Shown piece after piece: positions 10,565 to 21,732 of a stretch of DNA of 64,000 bases. Numbering within the stretch: the stretch's first letter is position 1; each line of letters opens with the position of its first letter. The position numbers and the translations under genes are program-made. Source of the DNA: Corbicula japonica (lineage: Eukaryota; Mollusca; Bivalvia; Venerida; Cyrenidae); NCBI GenBank assembly GCA_038501625.1, contig JAZAYU010001067.1, positions 30,504 through 94,503 on the forward strand. Reading direction: 5' to 3'. The notes below the pieces were generated by a model that was not told where the DNA came from, did not search any database, and saw only the letters and a program-made list of their open reading frames with translations.

Positions 10565-11330
10565 AACTATCACAGTGGGTATGGTACATGTATACAGTAT
10601 ACAGGAGTTTTATGACATCCGGTCCAGGAGGATATTAATACTTAAGATAATTTTGTTCTTATTATCAGGCATCTTATCAAATGTGTTTTGTAAATGTCAT
10701 TAAAGGGAATCGCTAAAATATTTTTAAATAGATGAAAAACCAGTAATATCATTTAAATAAAAATATTATTATTTTTTGATTTTTCGGCTGTGGTGAGGAA
10801 CAGGTGGGCGGAGATTCATGCAAGAAGAGTAGGTTGTGGGTGGAGGTCGCAGCCGGACGATTGATTGCGTTTTATGTTTGCAAACCACAAATTATAATGT
10901 TATAAAAAATGTGATAAATTTATTTTTTGTATGGCAGCGCCATTAGCTTGTTAACTTGAGTACTATTGCATGAGTTGGTTAGAGGCAACTTGTACATAAT
11001 TTTTAAATGAGATTCTAATGGGGCTAGAATATGATCGTCGCACCTTCGAACCTGGTTTAAACTCATAGTGGCATAATGTCCCGAGGTAAATTTATAACAT
11101 ATTAAACATTAAAAAGACATTTCGAAGAAAAAAAAACAATAAAAACTTGGAAGTTTACTTCCTTGAAACGGTCAGTGGCCTTGCCTATGGTGGGTTTATA
11201 CTAACTGTTCAATGTGCTCAGTATGAAAAATGAAATATGTGCAACATAGTTTTGTTTTATAATCTGATCGATGTAACCTTTTAAACAGATTCTCTCTTTT
11301 TACGTAACGTTTATTCCGTCACCACTTATA
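10565..11330. other. Spacer conserved between duplication units
   Basis: Matches 25268-26070 closely. It contains CGGCTGTGGTGAGGAACAGG and a retroelement-tail scrap (AAACGGTCAGTGGCCTTGCC at about 11166). The second unit retains about 35 bp of tail sequence that is missing here (around 25780-25812). No gene recognised. Confidence 0.45.
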
Positions 11331-11332
11331 TT

Positions 11333-11880
11333 ATGGATGCACCGAAGTCGGCGTCAGTTGATCGACGTGACTTTGACATAGCCGATTTGTAAGTCTTCTT
11401 AACTGTGATAATAGCAGTCTGCAGTTGAGATGTATGTAAAACTTCATGATTGCATACAATAAATGTTATTTTACTACCTTCGCACAGGGTGACGAGACTA
11501 TATCAAGTACAATGTCATTTGAGGAGAGGAATACACAGGTATGCTTTCGTCTTACTATTTTAAATTAAATTTTATAAAATAGATGCATGTATATTTCCAT
11601 TCCTGGAAAACTAGAAAAAAAAGAAAAGTAGCAAAAACACCGTTCAGCTCTAGAAACAAATGTAAAACCTGTTTTAAGTGTACGTGAAAACGGCTTATTA
11701 ACTCAAGAAGAACATCTCTCATGAATAGTTTTTCAAGCATAGTAACGCGTGTTTTCGTGCTTTTATCACAGGTCTTACGTTTTCAGGGATAACAGGGGCT
11801 ACTGGTGTGTCCTCTCAAGAAATGCGCGTAACGAGGTATGCCACACCGTTCGTTGGCAATGCTTTGTCATGAATTATTTA
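11333..11880 (+). other. Exon-like segments, possible small gene or gene fragment (unit 1)
   Basis: Three short stretches have coding and splice character. An ATG at 11333 opens MDAPKSASVDRRDFDIAD and runs into a strong donor GTAAGT at about 11389. A segment at about 11487-11537 lies between CGCACAG and GTATGC. A third, from about 11786, follows TTACGTTTTCAG. The counterpart at 26073-26600 keeps the same layout but has lost the first donor (TTCTAAGT) and differs by several 1-nt indels, so the frames do not agree. No product is recognised. It may be a decayed gene fragment carried by the duplication, or chance. Confidence 0.2.
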
Positions 11881-12009
11881 GCGATGTTTATGCTGCTTAA
11901 ATTGCAAAACGTAACTGATTTAAGATAGTTGATAAATGATATAATACCTTAAACATTTCATAAAACGAGCGACGTGATATTAAACATAAGAAAAGCCAAA
12001 CAAACAGTT

Positions 12010-13025
12010 TCAACTGAATATTAATTTCTCGTCCTCAGATATCATGAATCCTGAAAAATGCGAATGGTAATGATACTCCGCCCCAACATCTCCTGCCACT
12101 GCGCTGTCATACAGACACGAGAGCCAAACATCATCCCCTGCGTTCATGTGAATTACGACTGAAGTACTGTGAATTTGCCAGAAGGTTTCCGGACCGTCTG
12201 CAAATAAGTATCCAACTATGTTTGATATCGAATTCTTTACAATGGCTACATGATATCCGATCCCTGAAACACGTGAAGCAAGTGTCGTACTGATCTGGTA
12301 TGTGCCACTTTTTGGTGCCCGAAATAAACCGTGCCTGTTGTCGTAACCCCCGCCTTGATTGATTTCTACCACATCGAAGATAACTGCTTGATGTATTCCG
12401 CAATGGTCAAATCGAGTGCTTAGGGTTGCCATAAAAGCATGTTTCCGATGAAAGAGCAGCTTTGCCTTGTAGTCTACCTGTAACAGACAGTTTGGCACTG
12501 AACATATTTCAAAGTTAGATTAAGGCGTTAAATTTAATGTTATTGTGTCATCCGCCTCTTGCTCAAGGACGTTGTTTATTTCAGTTATTGCTTCAAAACA
12601 TTTATACGAGTTTCAGGTCCGTGTTGGTATTTCAAACGAAAACGGCAAAAATAAAACGAGTTTTAGCTACACAAATATGCTACGTTTTAACTTTCAAAAC
12701 ATACAGCTGTTTTATAATCCTTTACATAAGATAATATATGATAGGTAATATACTATGGGTCTGCAAGAGATTATTCGGGAAAAAGCATTTTTTTTAAATT
12801 TTATTCCGTGTATTTTAACATTATTTTGCAGTTTATGTAAAGTTACTTACCTGTCAAAGTGTCCTCCATCTGTTTGATTTTGGCCTTATTTGCGTTGATC
12901 TCTGCCTCGTGTTTTATCAATAACTCGCGAATACTGGAATCCGACTGATGGTCCTGAACCACCGGCAATCCAAGGCTAAACCCGACAATCAAGAGTGTAA
13001 CAAACAAACGACGTAATGTATCCAT
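12010..13025 (-). CDS. Secreted C1q-domain protein, minus-strand subfamily (copy A); frame depends on a shifted acceptor
   Basis: Exon 1 (13025-12851) encodes the signal peptide MDTLRRLFVTLLIVGFSLG and a heptad segment ending KIKQMEDTLT. Its donor GTAAGT is strong and in phase 1. Exon 2 ends at 12010 and encodes the C1q head (FDHCGIHQAVIFDVVEINQG; HGLFRAPKSGTYQIS; FWQIHSTSVVIHMNAGDDV). Relative to the other copies, 2 nt are missing just before FMATLS, so splicing at the usual acceptor (exon start 12477) shifts the frame and kills the protein. A second AG 4 nt downstream (exon start 12473) restores the C1q frame at the cost of two codons. The normal stop is also mutated, adding EKLIFS at the C-terminus. 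The gene is either a live one with a moved splice site or a pseudogene. It converges on the retroelement-filled spacer behind copy 1. Confidence 0.65.
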
Positions 13026-13236
13026 TGGTGTATTGTTGGGTGGTGTGGAATTTAGTACACGTTGTTTTATGTCTCGTTTCATTTATCTGAGCATCCAAGA
13101 TATTAGACAAGATAAAACTATGTTATCGCATTGATAATCTGTTATATCAGTTCAACATTTTCATCTTAAAAAGACACATGTGTAACCAAATCTGTTTTAG
13201 TCAGTCTTGGTCTTTTTGGAAGAAGGAGAAGGCGCT

Positions 13237-13240
13237 TGTG

Positions 13241-13290
<50 letters not shown>
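13237..13290. repeat. (CT)n microsatellite
   Basis: About 26 uninterrupted CT dinucleotides directly abutting the left end of the Tc1 remnant. Confidence 0.95.
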
Positions 13291-13293
<3 letters not shown>

Positions 13294-13985
13294 CAAAATG
13301 ACAGACAACTGACTGCTTAAAATCATTTAGAATACTGACACCCACAGAAAACAAATTTACATCATATCAGTTAATAACGAGTATGACCACCTTCAGCGGT
13401 AATCGGTTAAATCGCGAAAATATAAAAGCATTTTTATCGCGGTGGATCAGTTATAGTGCCGTGGGCTGTTGTGTCAATGAACCAGAGGACTGCAGCAGTT
13501 TGAATCCAAGGGAACTTAAATTCTGAAGAATAACAGCGACAAGTCCTTGTTCCGATTGTCCTTCTACGTCTTTAAACACATAGGTGCACGCAGTTAATCC
13601 ATGGTGGCGCACCGTATCATCGTTCGGCGAACACCAGACGTTTTCTTGAGGTGAGCACCGTCAGAATATTTCCATAGTGCGCTAGAATTCCGGATCTTAA
13701 TCCAATTGAAAATATGATATCTGTTCTTGGAAGAGGCGTACGTAACAGGAGGGACAAATCATGCATTCTTCGCCAACTTGGAAATGCGCTTCTTCAGAAA
13801 AGGGGTTAAGATTTCCCAAAGAAGTCACTCAGAAATGTATTAGCTCAATGAGATCAATGTGTCTTGCAGTTATACGCGCTGTTGGTGGACATACTCTTTA
13901 TTCACTGATGTGAATTTGTATTCTGTGGGTGACAGTACCCTAAATAATTGAATGTGAGCAGTCAGTTGTCTGCCATTTTAAATTT
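13291..13985 (+). mobile_element. Internally deleted Tc1-like DNA transposon
   Basis: Ends form inverted repeats of roughly 80 bp: left ATGACAGACAACTGACTGCT and CACCCACAGAAAACAAATTT; right, reversed, ATGGCAGACAACTGACTGCT and CACCCACAGAATACAAATTC. Inside, the plus strand near 13690 reads PDLNPIEN followed by VLGRGVRNRR, the classical last block of a Tc1 transposase around the final catalytic acidic residue. Most of the transposase is missing and frames are broken, so this is a dead remnant of about 0.7 kb. Confidence 0.75.
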
Positions 13986-15410
13986 GAAATGTTTTACTAA
14001 TAAATCAGTTAATATTTATTGCATGTTTTATTGTAAGTTGAAGAGCAATAATTCAATTATCAAGCCAGTAGTGCCCCAGTATATATATAGTACGAAGGTG
14101 TATACTTAGAAAAGTTGTTAAGTGCATGAGCGAAAATATATTTCATTTAAGGTAGTTCTCTACTGAAATCCGAATGTCAAACTTTTTCTCTAGCCTAGTT
14201 TTTTCTTAACAATAACCTTTTTGAAGTTGTTTGATCATAAAATTAGGGTAGGTCAGTGATTGAACTTTTTTGCAAAACGTGTTTGAGTTTATAGGGTAAA
14301 ATTAAGCAATTTCCATTCAAAATTTGTCTCAAAAATTATACTTTTTAAAATTTTTACTCACAGCAACCAAATAAATTTGAAAAATGTTCAATAAAGTTAA
14401 AAATTGTATAAATATATGTTCAAAACAAAATACACTGCTAATGCTGTACGAAGGCCTCAGATTCTTGGTCTGAAGTATTTATAGTCAATAATCTTTGAAA
14501 AATACAAATGATAACTTTTGATAATAACATGATTGTTCATGATAACACTAAGCATGTATGTTCATTGAGTTTCTAATGTACTTATTTAATTGGGAAATTC
14601 AAACAATATTTACAATAACATTATCAGAATATCACACAAGAGCATTCATCTGGATATTTAGTGATTTGGCCTAAAACTGCCAGTTAAAGAAGATCAGTTT
14701 TTACAAAAATAATAATTTGTGATATTTTTTATCTCCAAAATAGAATAGAATGATATTTTTTCAGCTGGAAATATAGCCCATTACTGAAATAAAATAATTT
14801 TACAAGTTACTGAAAAGAAATACCTTTTTATGACAGACAAGGCATCAACCATGATGACCGTATGCGCTTGTTTTTGGAATTTTCAGAAATCACCAAGTAA
14901 CACCACTCTTCTGTCTGCAAGACTTTTACCGAACAGCTTACAAATACATCTTCAGCTCATGGGCTCGTTAAGATGACCAAACCTAAAAAATAAAAAAGAA
15001 ACTTCCAAATCATATCTAGATGTGCTGTCTGACAGGCTGATATTATTATTTTGAGAATAATTTATCTATAAGTATACAGTGATATTCTAATAAAAAATTA
15101 ACATACCAATAATATTTAATGTATTTATTTATAACATTTTAGAAATATTATTTGCATTTCTTCTTCTCATACTCTCATATCTTTTGATAATGGGGTACAT
15201 ATCCATGCATATTTTGATAGCACCTGTGAACAACAAAAGTTCACTGCAACTTCTTTTCATTGGTTCTATATCAAGTTTTCAATGTAGTTGCAATACATGC
15301 AATTTGGAACAAACCCGGACTATTAATATTATCACAATATACCGGGGGTATATTTTGCAACATCATTTTACCAATCTTATAAATCCAAAGATAAAATTTG
15401 ATTTCATCTT
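13986..15410. other. AT-rich spacer, nothing recognised
   Basis: No convincing ORF, RNA or repeat structure seen on either strand apart from short AT-rich simple stretches. Confidence 0.5.
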
Positions 15411-15417
15411 ACATGTA

Positions 15418-15550
15418 TATCCCACAGACCCAGTGCGACCAGTGTAGATCCAGATCAGCCTACGCATCCATGCAGTCTGATCCGGATCTCTACTGCCTGC
15501 TTCTGGGCTATAAGCATACTTGGACTTTTCCACAATCTTTTAGAGATAGA
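15418..15550. repeat. Dispersed repeat fragment
   Basis: GTGCGACCAGTGTAGATCCA with CATGCAGTCTGATCCGGATC matches the style of a common short repeat in bivalve genomes. Recognition is from general knowledge, not from a second copy in this window. Confidence 0.3.
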
Positions 15551-16209
15551 GATTTGCAACAGAACCAGTTACCGGACATCTAACATGTGAGTCTACAGTA
15601 CTTATATACAGTCAAAGCCAATTAAAATATAATTCTATATCAAATCTTAGAAAAATAATGTTATATGTGCCGTATGGCTGTCTCAGACAACCTGCATGAT
15701 CGATTCACATCTATAATAAGCAGTTTATCAAATTATTTTGCCGTTGTTGGCAAATGCAAAACTTTCGACAAATAAAACCGGATGATTCTATCATCCTGTA
15801 CTTACAATCAGCATAATCCGTAGTTGCGGGCTCTGTCGTAGCACTAGCCATATGCGGTTATTGATTTGTTCAGCTCGAACAATCATAAGACTTTTTAAAG
15901 TTCTCAGAAAAGAGAATTTTTATCAGTCCAACACATTTTTTGTTTACACTACCGAAAAGTAGTATCTTACAAAGGGAGGTAAATCTAAGGTACATCGGGA
16001 TGTCGCAAAAGAACTGGTAGGCGAAACAACCGAAATTAAACAGACAAAGTATTTTTATATATTGCATGAACGGTTCTTAGTATACCTAAACGGACTCCAG
16101 ATGTTTAAAAGATAATTTTAGAGACCACCGTTTCGTTCACGACGTTCATAATCTGTTGCGCGAAATCCTGCGCAGTCGACGTAATTACGTCAGTAGAGTA
16201 AAATACCTT

Positions 16210-16390
16210 AAACCTGCCCTAGAATTCCACCTGCATTCGGCAACCACCTTTCTATAAAAGCCAGTTTGAAAATGTCCTAAACTGACCATTTGTTTTAATT
16301 TATACCTGTCTTAAACAGCCACCTTTGTAAAGCAGCTATTTTTTGTCATTCTCTTGGGTGGCTGCTTAATACAGGTTTATTATTTATAGA
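16210..16390. repeat. Dispersed repeat, copy shared with 48770-48915
   Basis: TACCTGTCTTAAACAGCCAC and GTGGCTGCTTAATACAG recur in diverged form at 48770-48915. Non-coding. Confidence 0.5.
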
Positions 16391-16469
16391 AATCTCAAAA
16401 ATTCTTGATTGTGGTGTGCATTTAAAAATAATTCATAACTCACAACTACAATCACTATCCTTGTTAGGA

Positions 16470-16640
16470 TAGTATGTCTATATACTGCCACCCACAATTA
16501 TTGCCATTCTGCATGGTTTGATATTAGCATATACATCAGAGGATGTAACTGAAACTGATGACCACATTGCAGTGAAGTACGGGAGACTTTGTACAGCCCA
16601 TACATGCACAAAAACCCAAAAACAATACACAGCTATGTAA
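16470..16640. repeat. SINE-like dispersed repeat, uninterrupted copy
   Basis: Runs from CTGCCACCCACAATTATTG through CATTCTGCATGGTTTGATAT and GTAACTGAAACTGATGACC to GGGAGACTTTGTACAGCCC. Copies lie at 18761-19995 (split by two insertions), 28060-28170 and 28310-28440. It serves as the empty-site reference for those insertions. Confidence 0.6.
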
Positions 16641-17005
16641 TGAGTAAGATTGGGACGCTCAGTCCCCAATTCTCACTGAAGTAAGTTCTAGCAAAATGCT
16701 ATAAAGAGACCTTTAATTTTTGCAATCCAAGAATTATAATTGTTGGATTTGAGTGTGATAGCCACGTTTCAAATCGCAGTCCAACTCATATCGAAACGGA
16801 AAGTGTAACCACGAACTGTATCAAGTAGGATAGACTGGATAAGATAGTGTTACATGTGTACTTAGTCTACTCAATGTTTGCACCAATGATATTTTTGTAC
16901 ATATCTTCTGGCGTAAGCCAGTTATAAGTTTTATTTATTTTATTTATTTGTATTCACCTAAATTAATTACTGAATAAACAATATAGACAAATGTTTTAGT
17001 AAATG

Positions 17006-18202
17006 TTAAGGTAAGCCATTGGTCCGTTTGTCATTGCTATGTCATAGACAAAAAAGGTATATATCAAAATCTCTCAAACGGCAAGATGCAGTTCCATCAA
17101 ACTTTGCACAATTCAATGCTATAAGTGTATGATTATTTTTACATACGTTAAGAAAATTTAGAACAGTAAAGAAAAATAGTAAGACCTAAAAATTCCCTAA
17201 AAATCCATTTTAAATTTAAATTTTGCAAATAATAACAAAATCAAAGCAACACAAAACAATCATTCAAACGCCAACATAAGTGAAATGATACTGACAACAA
17301 TATCTAAGGTCCTTGAAAAGAACTTTCAATTATGAAGATTTTTGTTTTTTGTTCATCCGTTTTCGCGATCAGCAAATTGAAGGTCAAACACACTTTTACA
17401 AATAACTCAAATTGTACACATTTGTTAGACCAAATAGATATTAGATATTGTTGTCAGTAGCTTATTGCTCATAAAGACATTTAAATTAATAGTTAGTGTT
17501 GCTTCGTTTTTTGAGATAAATTGCAAATAGAAGTTTAAGGATTATGGTTTAACTATTATTTTACTGTTCAAACTTTTGTAAGCATATGTAAATTAAACAT
17601 ATACTTATAGTATTAGTTTTTGAAAAGTTTCAGAACCTAGAAGCTCGATTTGTTTCTTTTATACCTGTCATCGTGTTCTTGCTGATTTTACTCCAGGAGC
17701 TCTGGTCTCGGTAAGATCATCGAGTACCCGCCCTTTGGCTTTGCAATGCTATTAGATTCTGATGTTTTATATGTTTGTGTGCTTTTGCATGCAACATTGT
17801 TGAGCCGACAAGTGGGTTGGAGTGGTTTCACCAAGACAACTTGTATTTGTTTTGTGATATGAGAACCTGTTGGGGCAAGTGTGAGGTTTGTGCACCCTAG
17901 AACATGGTTTAAACCCCCAATGGCAATTTGATTTGCCACTGACCGTTCCAAGGCGGTAACCCCTCGGGTTCTCATTTTTGTTTATTGTTAGTGGTGTCTT
18001 TTTTTGAAACTGATCATTTTATTAACCATGCTCTCTCCCCCTCTCTTCTTCTTGACTTTGTGGGGAGGCTGTTTTTTTTCTGAATGTGGCGATTCCTGAT
18101 ATGCATATTTCACCCTTTTCATTGAACTGCATTGTGCCGTTTGACAGATTTTTTTTTCTTTTTGTCTATGTCGCAGCAATGACGAACGGAGCAATACCTT
18201 AA
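17006..18202. mobile_element. TIR element (TTAAGG family), long copy carrying a retroelement tail
   Basis: Left end TTAAGGTAAGCCATTGGTCC and right end, reversed, TTAAGGTATTGCTCCGTTCG are inverted repeats. The same ends bound a 193-bp copy at 30225-30417. The long copy also contains an R2-type block (CAGTTCCATCAAACTTTGCA) and a retroelement 3' tail, so it is composite. No transposase frame. Confidence 0.55.
17630..18135 (+). mobile_element. 5'-truncated retroelement 3' tail
   Basis: Begins GAAGCTCGATTTGTTTCTTT and runs through GGTGCACCCTAGAACATGG-like and TGCCACTGACCGTTCCAAGG blocks to GGCGATTCCTGATATGCATA. It matches the reverse of 5040-5510 well and is one of the better-preserved tails. Open frames here are by-products. 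Confidence 0.7.
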
Positions 18203-18760
18203 CGTGTTTACGGGGTTTATTTTGAACATCAATGGAACACTGGGGATGTGAAAAAGTATGTTTGTCAAAACAAAAACAACTATCGATGTCTGCAACCGAT
18301 AAATGGCTTAAGACATTCGTATTTTCTTTTAATTCAGCGGTGATAAATATAAATAAATGAAAGTATTGAGTATCTACAAATGCCGGGCAGATGTATGCAG
18401 CATAAATTAAAAGTATTGGGAATACAGAGTCACCTCGTTTACACGACTGTCGTTTATGGTAACCGTTTTGTTTAAAGGAAGGACCGTGATCAACATGTAT
18501 ATAAGAGTGGAAGAAATAGAATAATAGTGAGAAAATGTTAAGGATAAACCAATGACCATTTCACTATCTGCGATCATACGGTCATAAAAATGAGATTGAG
18601 ACCAGTTCTTAACCTAAGAATCTGTTTGGTGGAAAACCGTTCAGACGCTTGATATCTGAAATGTATAAATAGCCTCAAAGCCATACAAATACGGCGGCAT
18701 CGCCTAATAAACCATTCAAAAGACTTACACAGAACATACCATCCGTATCCCGCAAAAGGA
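18203..18760. other. Spacer; right part shared with 28190-28300
   Basis: The first part is AT-rich without recognised content. From about 18660, AAAGCCATACAAATACGG and the following 90 bp resemble 28190-28300, the flank upstream of C1q copy 3, showing that this flank is part of the duplicated material. Confidence 0.4.
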
Positions 18761-18821
18761 TGGTTAGGATAGTATGCCTATAACTACCACCCACAATTAT
18801 TGACATTCTGCATGGTTTGAT

Positions 18822-19366
18822 ATATATGGAATATTATAACAGTATGCGTTCTGTAGGTTCGTATTTTTCGAGTTGGGTATGTAAACAGTATCGCGCGAGA
18901 CCGAAGGTGATTTGGTTTACATACGCAACGAGAAATAATACGAACCTACAGAATGCATACTGTCATTATGTTCCTTTTATTATATACCCTTCTCGCTCAA
19001 AACAAATTTAAATAAACTAAACAACAAAATTTTAGTCAAAAACGTGATTTACATAATAGCAGAAATAAAAATAGTAACGCGATAGTAATTTTATGAATAG
19101 CGTAGAAAATGTATGAATGGCGTAAAAATACCGTAACAATAATTGTAAAACTGCGACGGAAATTTCCTATTTTGGAGTTCGTTATGTGCTAGAAAATTAC
19201 GACAACCTAGTGTGACCGAGTATATGACGTCACATCGAACACATAAAGCTGCAAAATAAAGAATTGGAAATGGGCATTGTATGATACGGAATCTCTAATC
19301 TGACGAGTTGTATAAATTTTGCGGATTAACGATGCACTATGCTAAAATCATTCATGGGTATATAAT
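18822..19366. mobile_element. Insertion with a long terminal hairpin
   Basis: Compared with the uninterrupted repeat at 16470-16640, about 545 bp are inserted after GGTTTGATAT. Its left part is a strong inverted repeat: ACAGTATGCGTTCTGTAGGT at about 18839, answered by ACCTACAGAATGCATACTGT ending at about 18964, with a loop containing TATCGCGCGAGACCG. No coding frame. Confidence 0.6.
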
Positions 19367-19390
19367 AATAGCATATTACCATCAAAGGAT

Positions 19391-19648
19391 GTACCTGTGG
19401 TGATCGTGAAACGTCAGCTCACTATTTCTTTATATGTCCGAACTTCTCAAACCAACGACGATTATACCTAAATGACCTCCCATGTCCTCCTCTTATAAAC
19501 AATCTATTGTTTGGGTCCGATCACTATTCATACGAAGCAAATATTACAATATTTAACCACGTACAGATGTATATCCAATCCACACGCAGGTTTCTGAACT
19601 AGGGCTGGGACTGGAGTTTGGCATCTCTCTTTCCTTCCTTCTCCCCCC

Positions 19649-19693
<45 letters not shown>

Positions 19694-19925
19694 CCCACTT
19701 ACCTTCTCTCCTTCTCGCAAATGCATTCAATTTACTCCCTTTAATCCTACTTCTTAAATGACACATTTACCGGACAAATATACGCACATTTAATGTATTG
19801 TATTTAAATACCCATGGAGAAGAGTTTATATAAGCGTTTTCGCTTGTTCTTTAATCCATATCATGACATTTATTTATAGTGTAATGTTATTACATGTGTA
19901 TTTATTTGAATAAATATTGTTTAAA
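19391..19925 (+). mobile_element. 5'-truncated LINE: last codons of ORF2 plus 3' UTR
   Basis: The frame starting at about 19391 reads CTCGDRETSAHYFFICPNFS followed by RRLYLND, the cysteine-histidine tail typical of LINE ORF2 proteins, and ends near 19603. The 3' UTR contains a (CT)n tract (about 19651-19690) and ends in GAATAAATATTG, with a poly(A)-signal-like AATAAA. It lies inside the SINE-like repeat between GGATGTA and ACTGAAACTG, so it is a 5'-truncated insertion typical of target-primed reverse transcription. Whether it belongs to the same family as the LINE at 62.7-64 kb cannot be tested because the parts do not overlap. Confidence 0.7.
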
Positions 19926-20390
19926 CCAACTGAAACTGATAACCACACTGCAGTGAAGAACGGGGAGACTTTGTTCAGCCCACACACAACACTTAACAGC
20001 TGCAGACTGGTCTACAATTGGAAGTTTTATACTCAGGTCTTTATCTAATAGCGAAGTTCAATATTTTCAAGCAGGTAAGTACACTTTAAGATAAAGATGA
20101 AAGCAAACAATAAATTATTTCTTGAGACAAATCTTTTACAAACAAAAGTCGAGTGCACCTGTGATATAAAACCTTACATATACGGGAAGAGAAATTTGTC
20201 TGATTTTATTGCATATAATTTAATCATTATTTGGATGAACTCTTATGTGTTGCCATTTTTATGGAACAGAAAAATTAAATACGCAGAAATATAGCAACAC
20301 TGTTTTCATAAAAGTTCAATAACTTAATAAGGAACTCCACTGTGTCTTGTCTACTCAACAAAGTCTTATTACACTTCGCAAAGTACGACA
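19926..20390. other. 5' flank of C1q copy 2, shared with copy 3
   Basis: Starts with the end of the SINE-like repeat (GGGGAGACTTTGTTCAGCCC) and continues through GCAGACTGGTCTACAATTGG, matching 28380-28856 upstream of C1q copy 3. It presumably contains the promoter and 5' UTR of copy 2. Copy 1 shares only the last 250-300 bp. Confidence 0.5.
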
Positions 20391-21732
20391 ATGGATATAA
20401 TGGTTCGCTTGTTTCTAATGTTGACGGTGTTCGGTTTAAGCCTTGAGCTGCCACTGGTTTCGGATACCAACGTTACAGAGTTACTGATCAGACTCGATGC
20501 AGACGTCAAAGCAAATAAAGGCAAAATCCAACAGATGGAGGAGATCATTAAAGGTAAAAATACTTAATAAATATTTACAACAGAAGTTGACGCAACAGAC
20601 AGGATTCAGTAATTATAATTATTGACGAAGAACTTTGGGAAAAACCCTGATCAATTAAGATTATTAAATCTCTTTTGTGTTTGGTAGCAAGGGGGGCAGT
20701 ATATAATGCCACAGAAGTAGACGTTCATTAACGAGGTGTGTGTGAGTTAATTCATCAAGACAATTTGTGCTGTTTAGTTCACACGAGAAACTGTAGGGGC
20801 AAATGTAAGGTTGATGCACCCTTGTTCCTGTTTAAGACCTCATCGGCAAAATATTTTGGCACTGAGTGTTCCAAGCCCTCTCATGTTTTTCTTAAATTTC
20901 GGTAATATACAATAATCTTTATTTGGTTAGCGCAATACTCGAAGGTAGTTTTGGCGTCGAAGTCAACACTCTGTTCTAGGTCTGAAACAAAATGGAAGAA
21001 TATCAATGTTGTCACGCCACTGGCGTGTCATTCTTGCAGTTCGCCACGCAGCATGTTTGCCACTATGAGCTAATTACTTGCACGCAGTCCATAACTGCGT
21101 ACTGTATATGCCTATCTATTTCCAAAGATCCGCTAATCAATAATCTTTCATATAATTATGCCAATTTCAAGTAAACACACGAAGAGAGGCAACGGACGCT
21201 CTCTAGTTGTTTTGTCATAGCATTTTAAACAAAACATTTTGCTATTACTCAAGGTCTTAAATTTTATATTTAAGGTAGTCTACAAAGCAAAGCAGCTCTT
21301 ACTTCTGAAACTCCAGCTTTCATGGCAACCTTGAGCAATCGTTTTGACCACTGCGGAGAAAATCAACGGGTTGTCTTCGATGCAGTTAAACTCAACCAAG
21401 GCGGAGGTTATGACAACAGACACGGTTTATTCCGGGCACCAAAAAGCGGCACATACCAAATCAGTGCGACACTTACTGCGTATGCTTCTGGGGCAGGATA
21501 TCACGTTGCCATAGTGAAGAACTGGATAGCAAACATAGTCGGATACTTATTTGCAGACGCTAAGAAGGATTTCTGGCAGATACACAGTACTTCAATCGTT
21601 ATTCACATGAATGCAGGGGATGATGTATGGCTGTCATGTCTTTGGGATAGCTCGATGTATGGGGACCCAGGCACAGTACCAAGGGATCACTACCTTTCAC
21701 ATTTTTCTGGATTCATGATTTCCGAGGACTAG
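20391..21732 (+). CDS. Secreted globular C1q-domain protein, two exons (copy 2)
   Basis: Exons 20391-20553 and 21275-21732 join in phase 1 to give 206 residues, the same length as copy 1. Exon 1 encodes MDIMVRLFLMLTVFGLSLEL, a signal peptide with Glu where copies 1 and 3 have Gly near the cleavage region, and a heptad segment ending KIQQMEEIIK. Exon 2 encodes the complete C1q head, very similar to copy 1 (VVFDAVKLNQGGGYDNRHGL; FWQIHSTSIVIHMNAGDDV; SHFSGFMISED). The 721-bp intron contains a degraded retroelement 3' tail (about 20720-20900) that copy 3 shares and copy 1 lacks. Exon 1 and intron are closest to copy 3, but exon 2 and the 3' flank are closest to copy 1, so the gene looks like a recombinant. 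No disabling change was seen. Like copy 1, it should be a secreted, collagen-free C1q protein. Confidence 0.88.

Noticed and set aside
12131..12403. 90-codon minus-strand frame (MRNTSSSYLRC...)
   Set aside because: Shadow of the C1q head in another frame; the same shadow occurs at 26912-27181.
17688..17975. 95-codon minus-strand frame, and relatives at 5116-5333, 8963-9256, 24653-25015 and 50800-51036
   Set aside because: All lie in the retroelement 3' tail, on different strands and frames relative to it, with no consistent protein.
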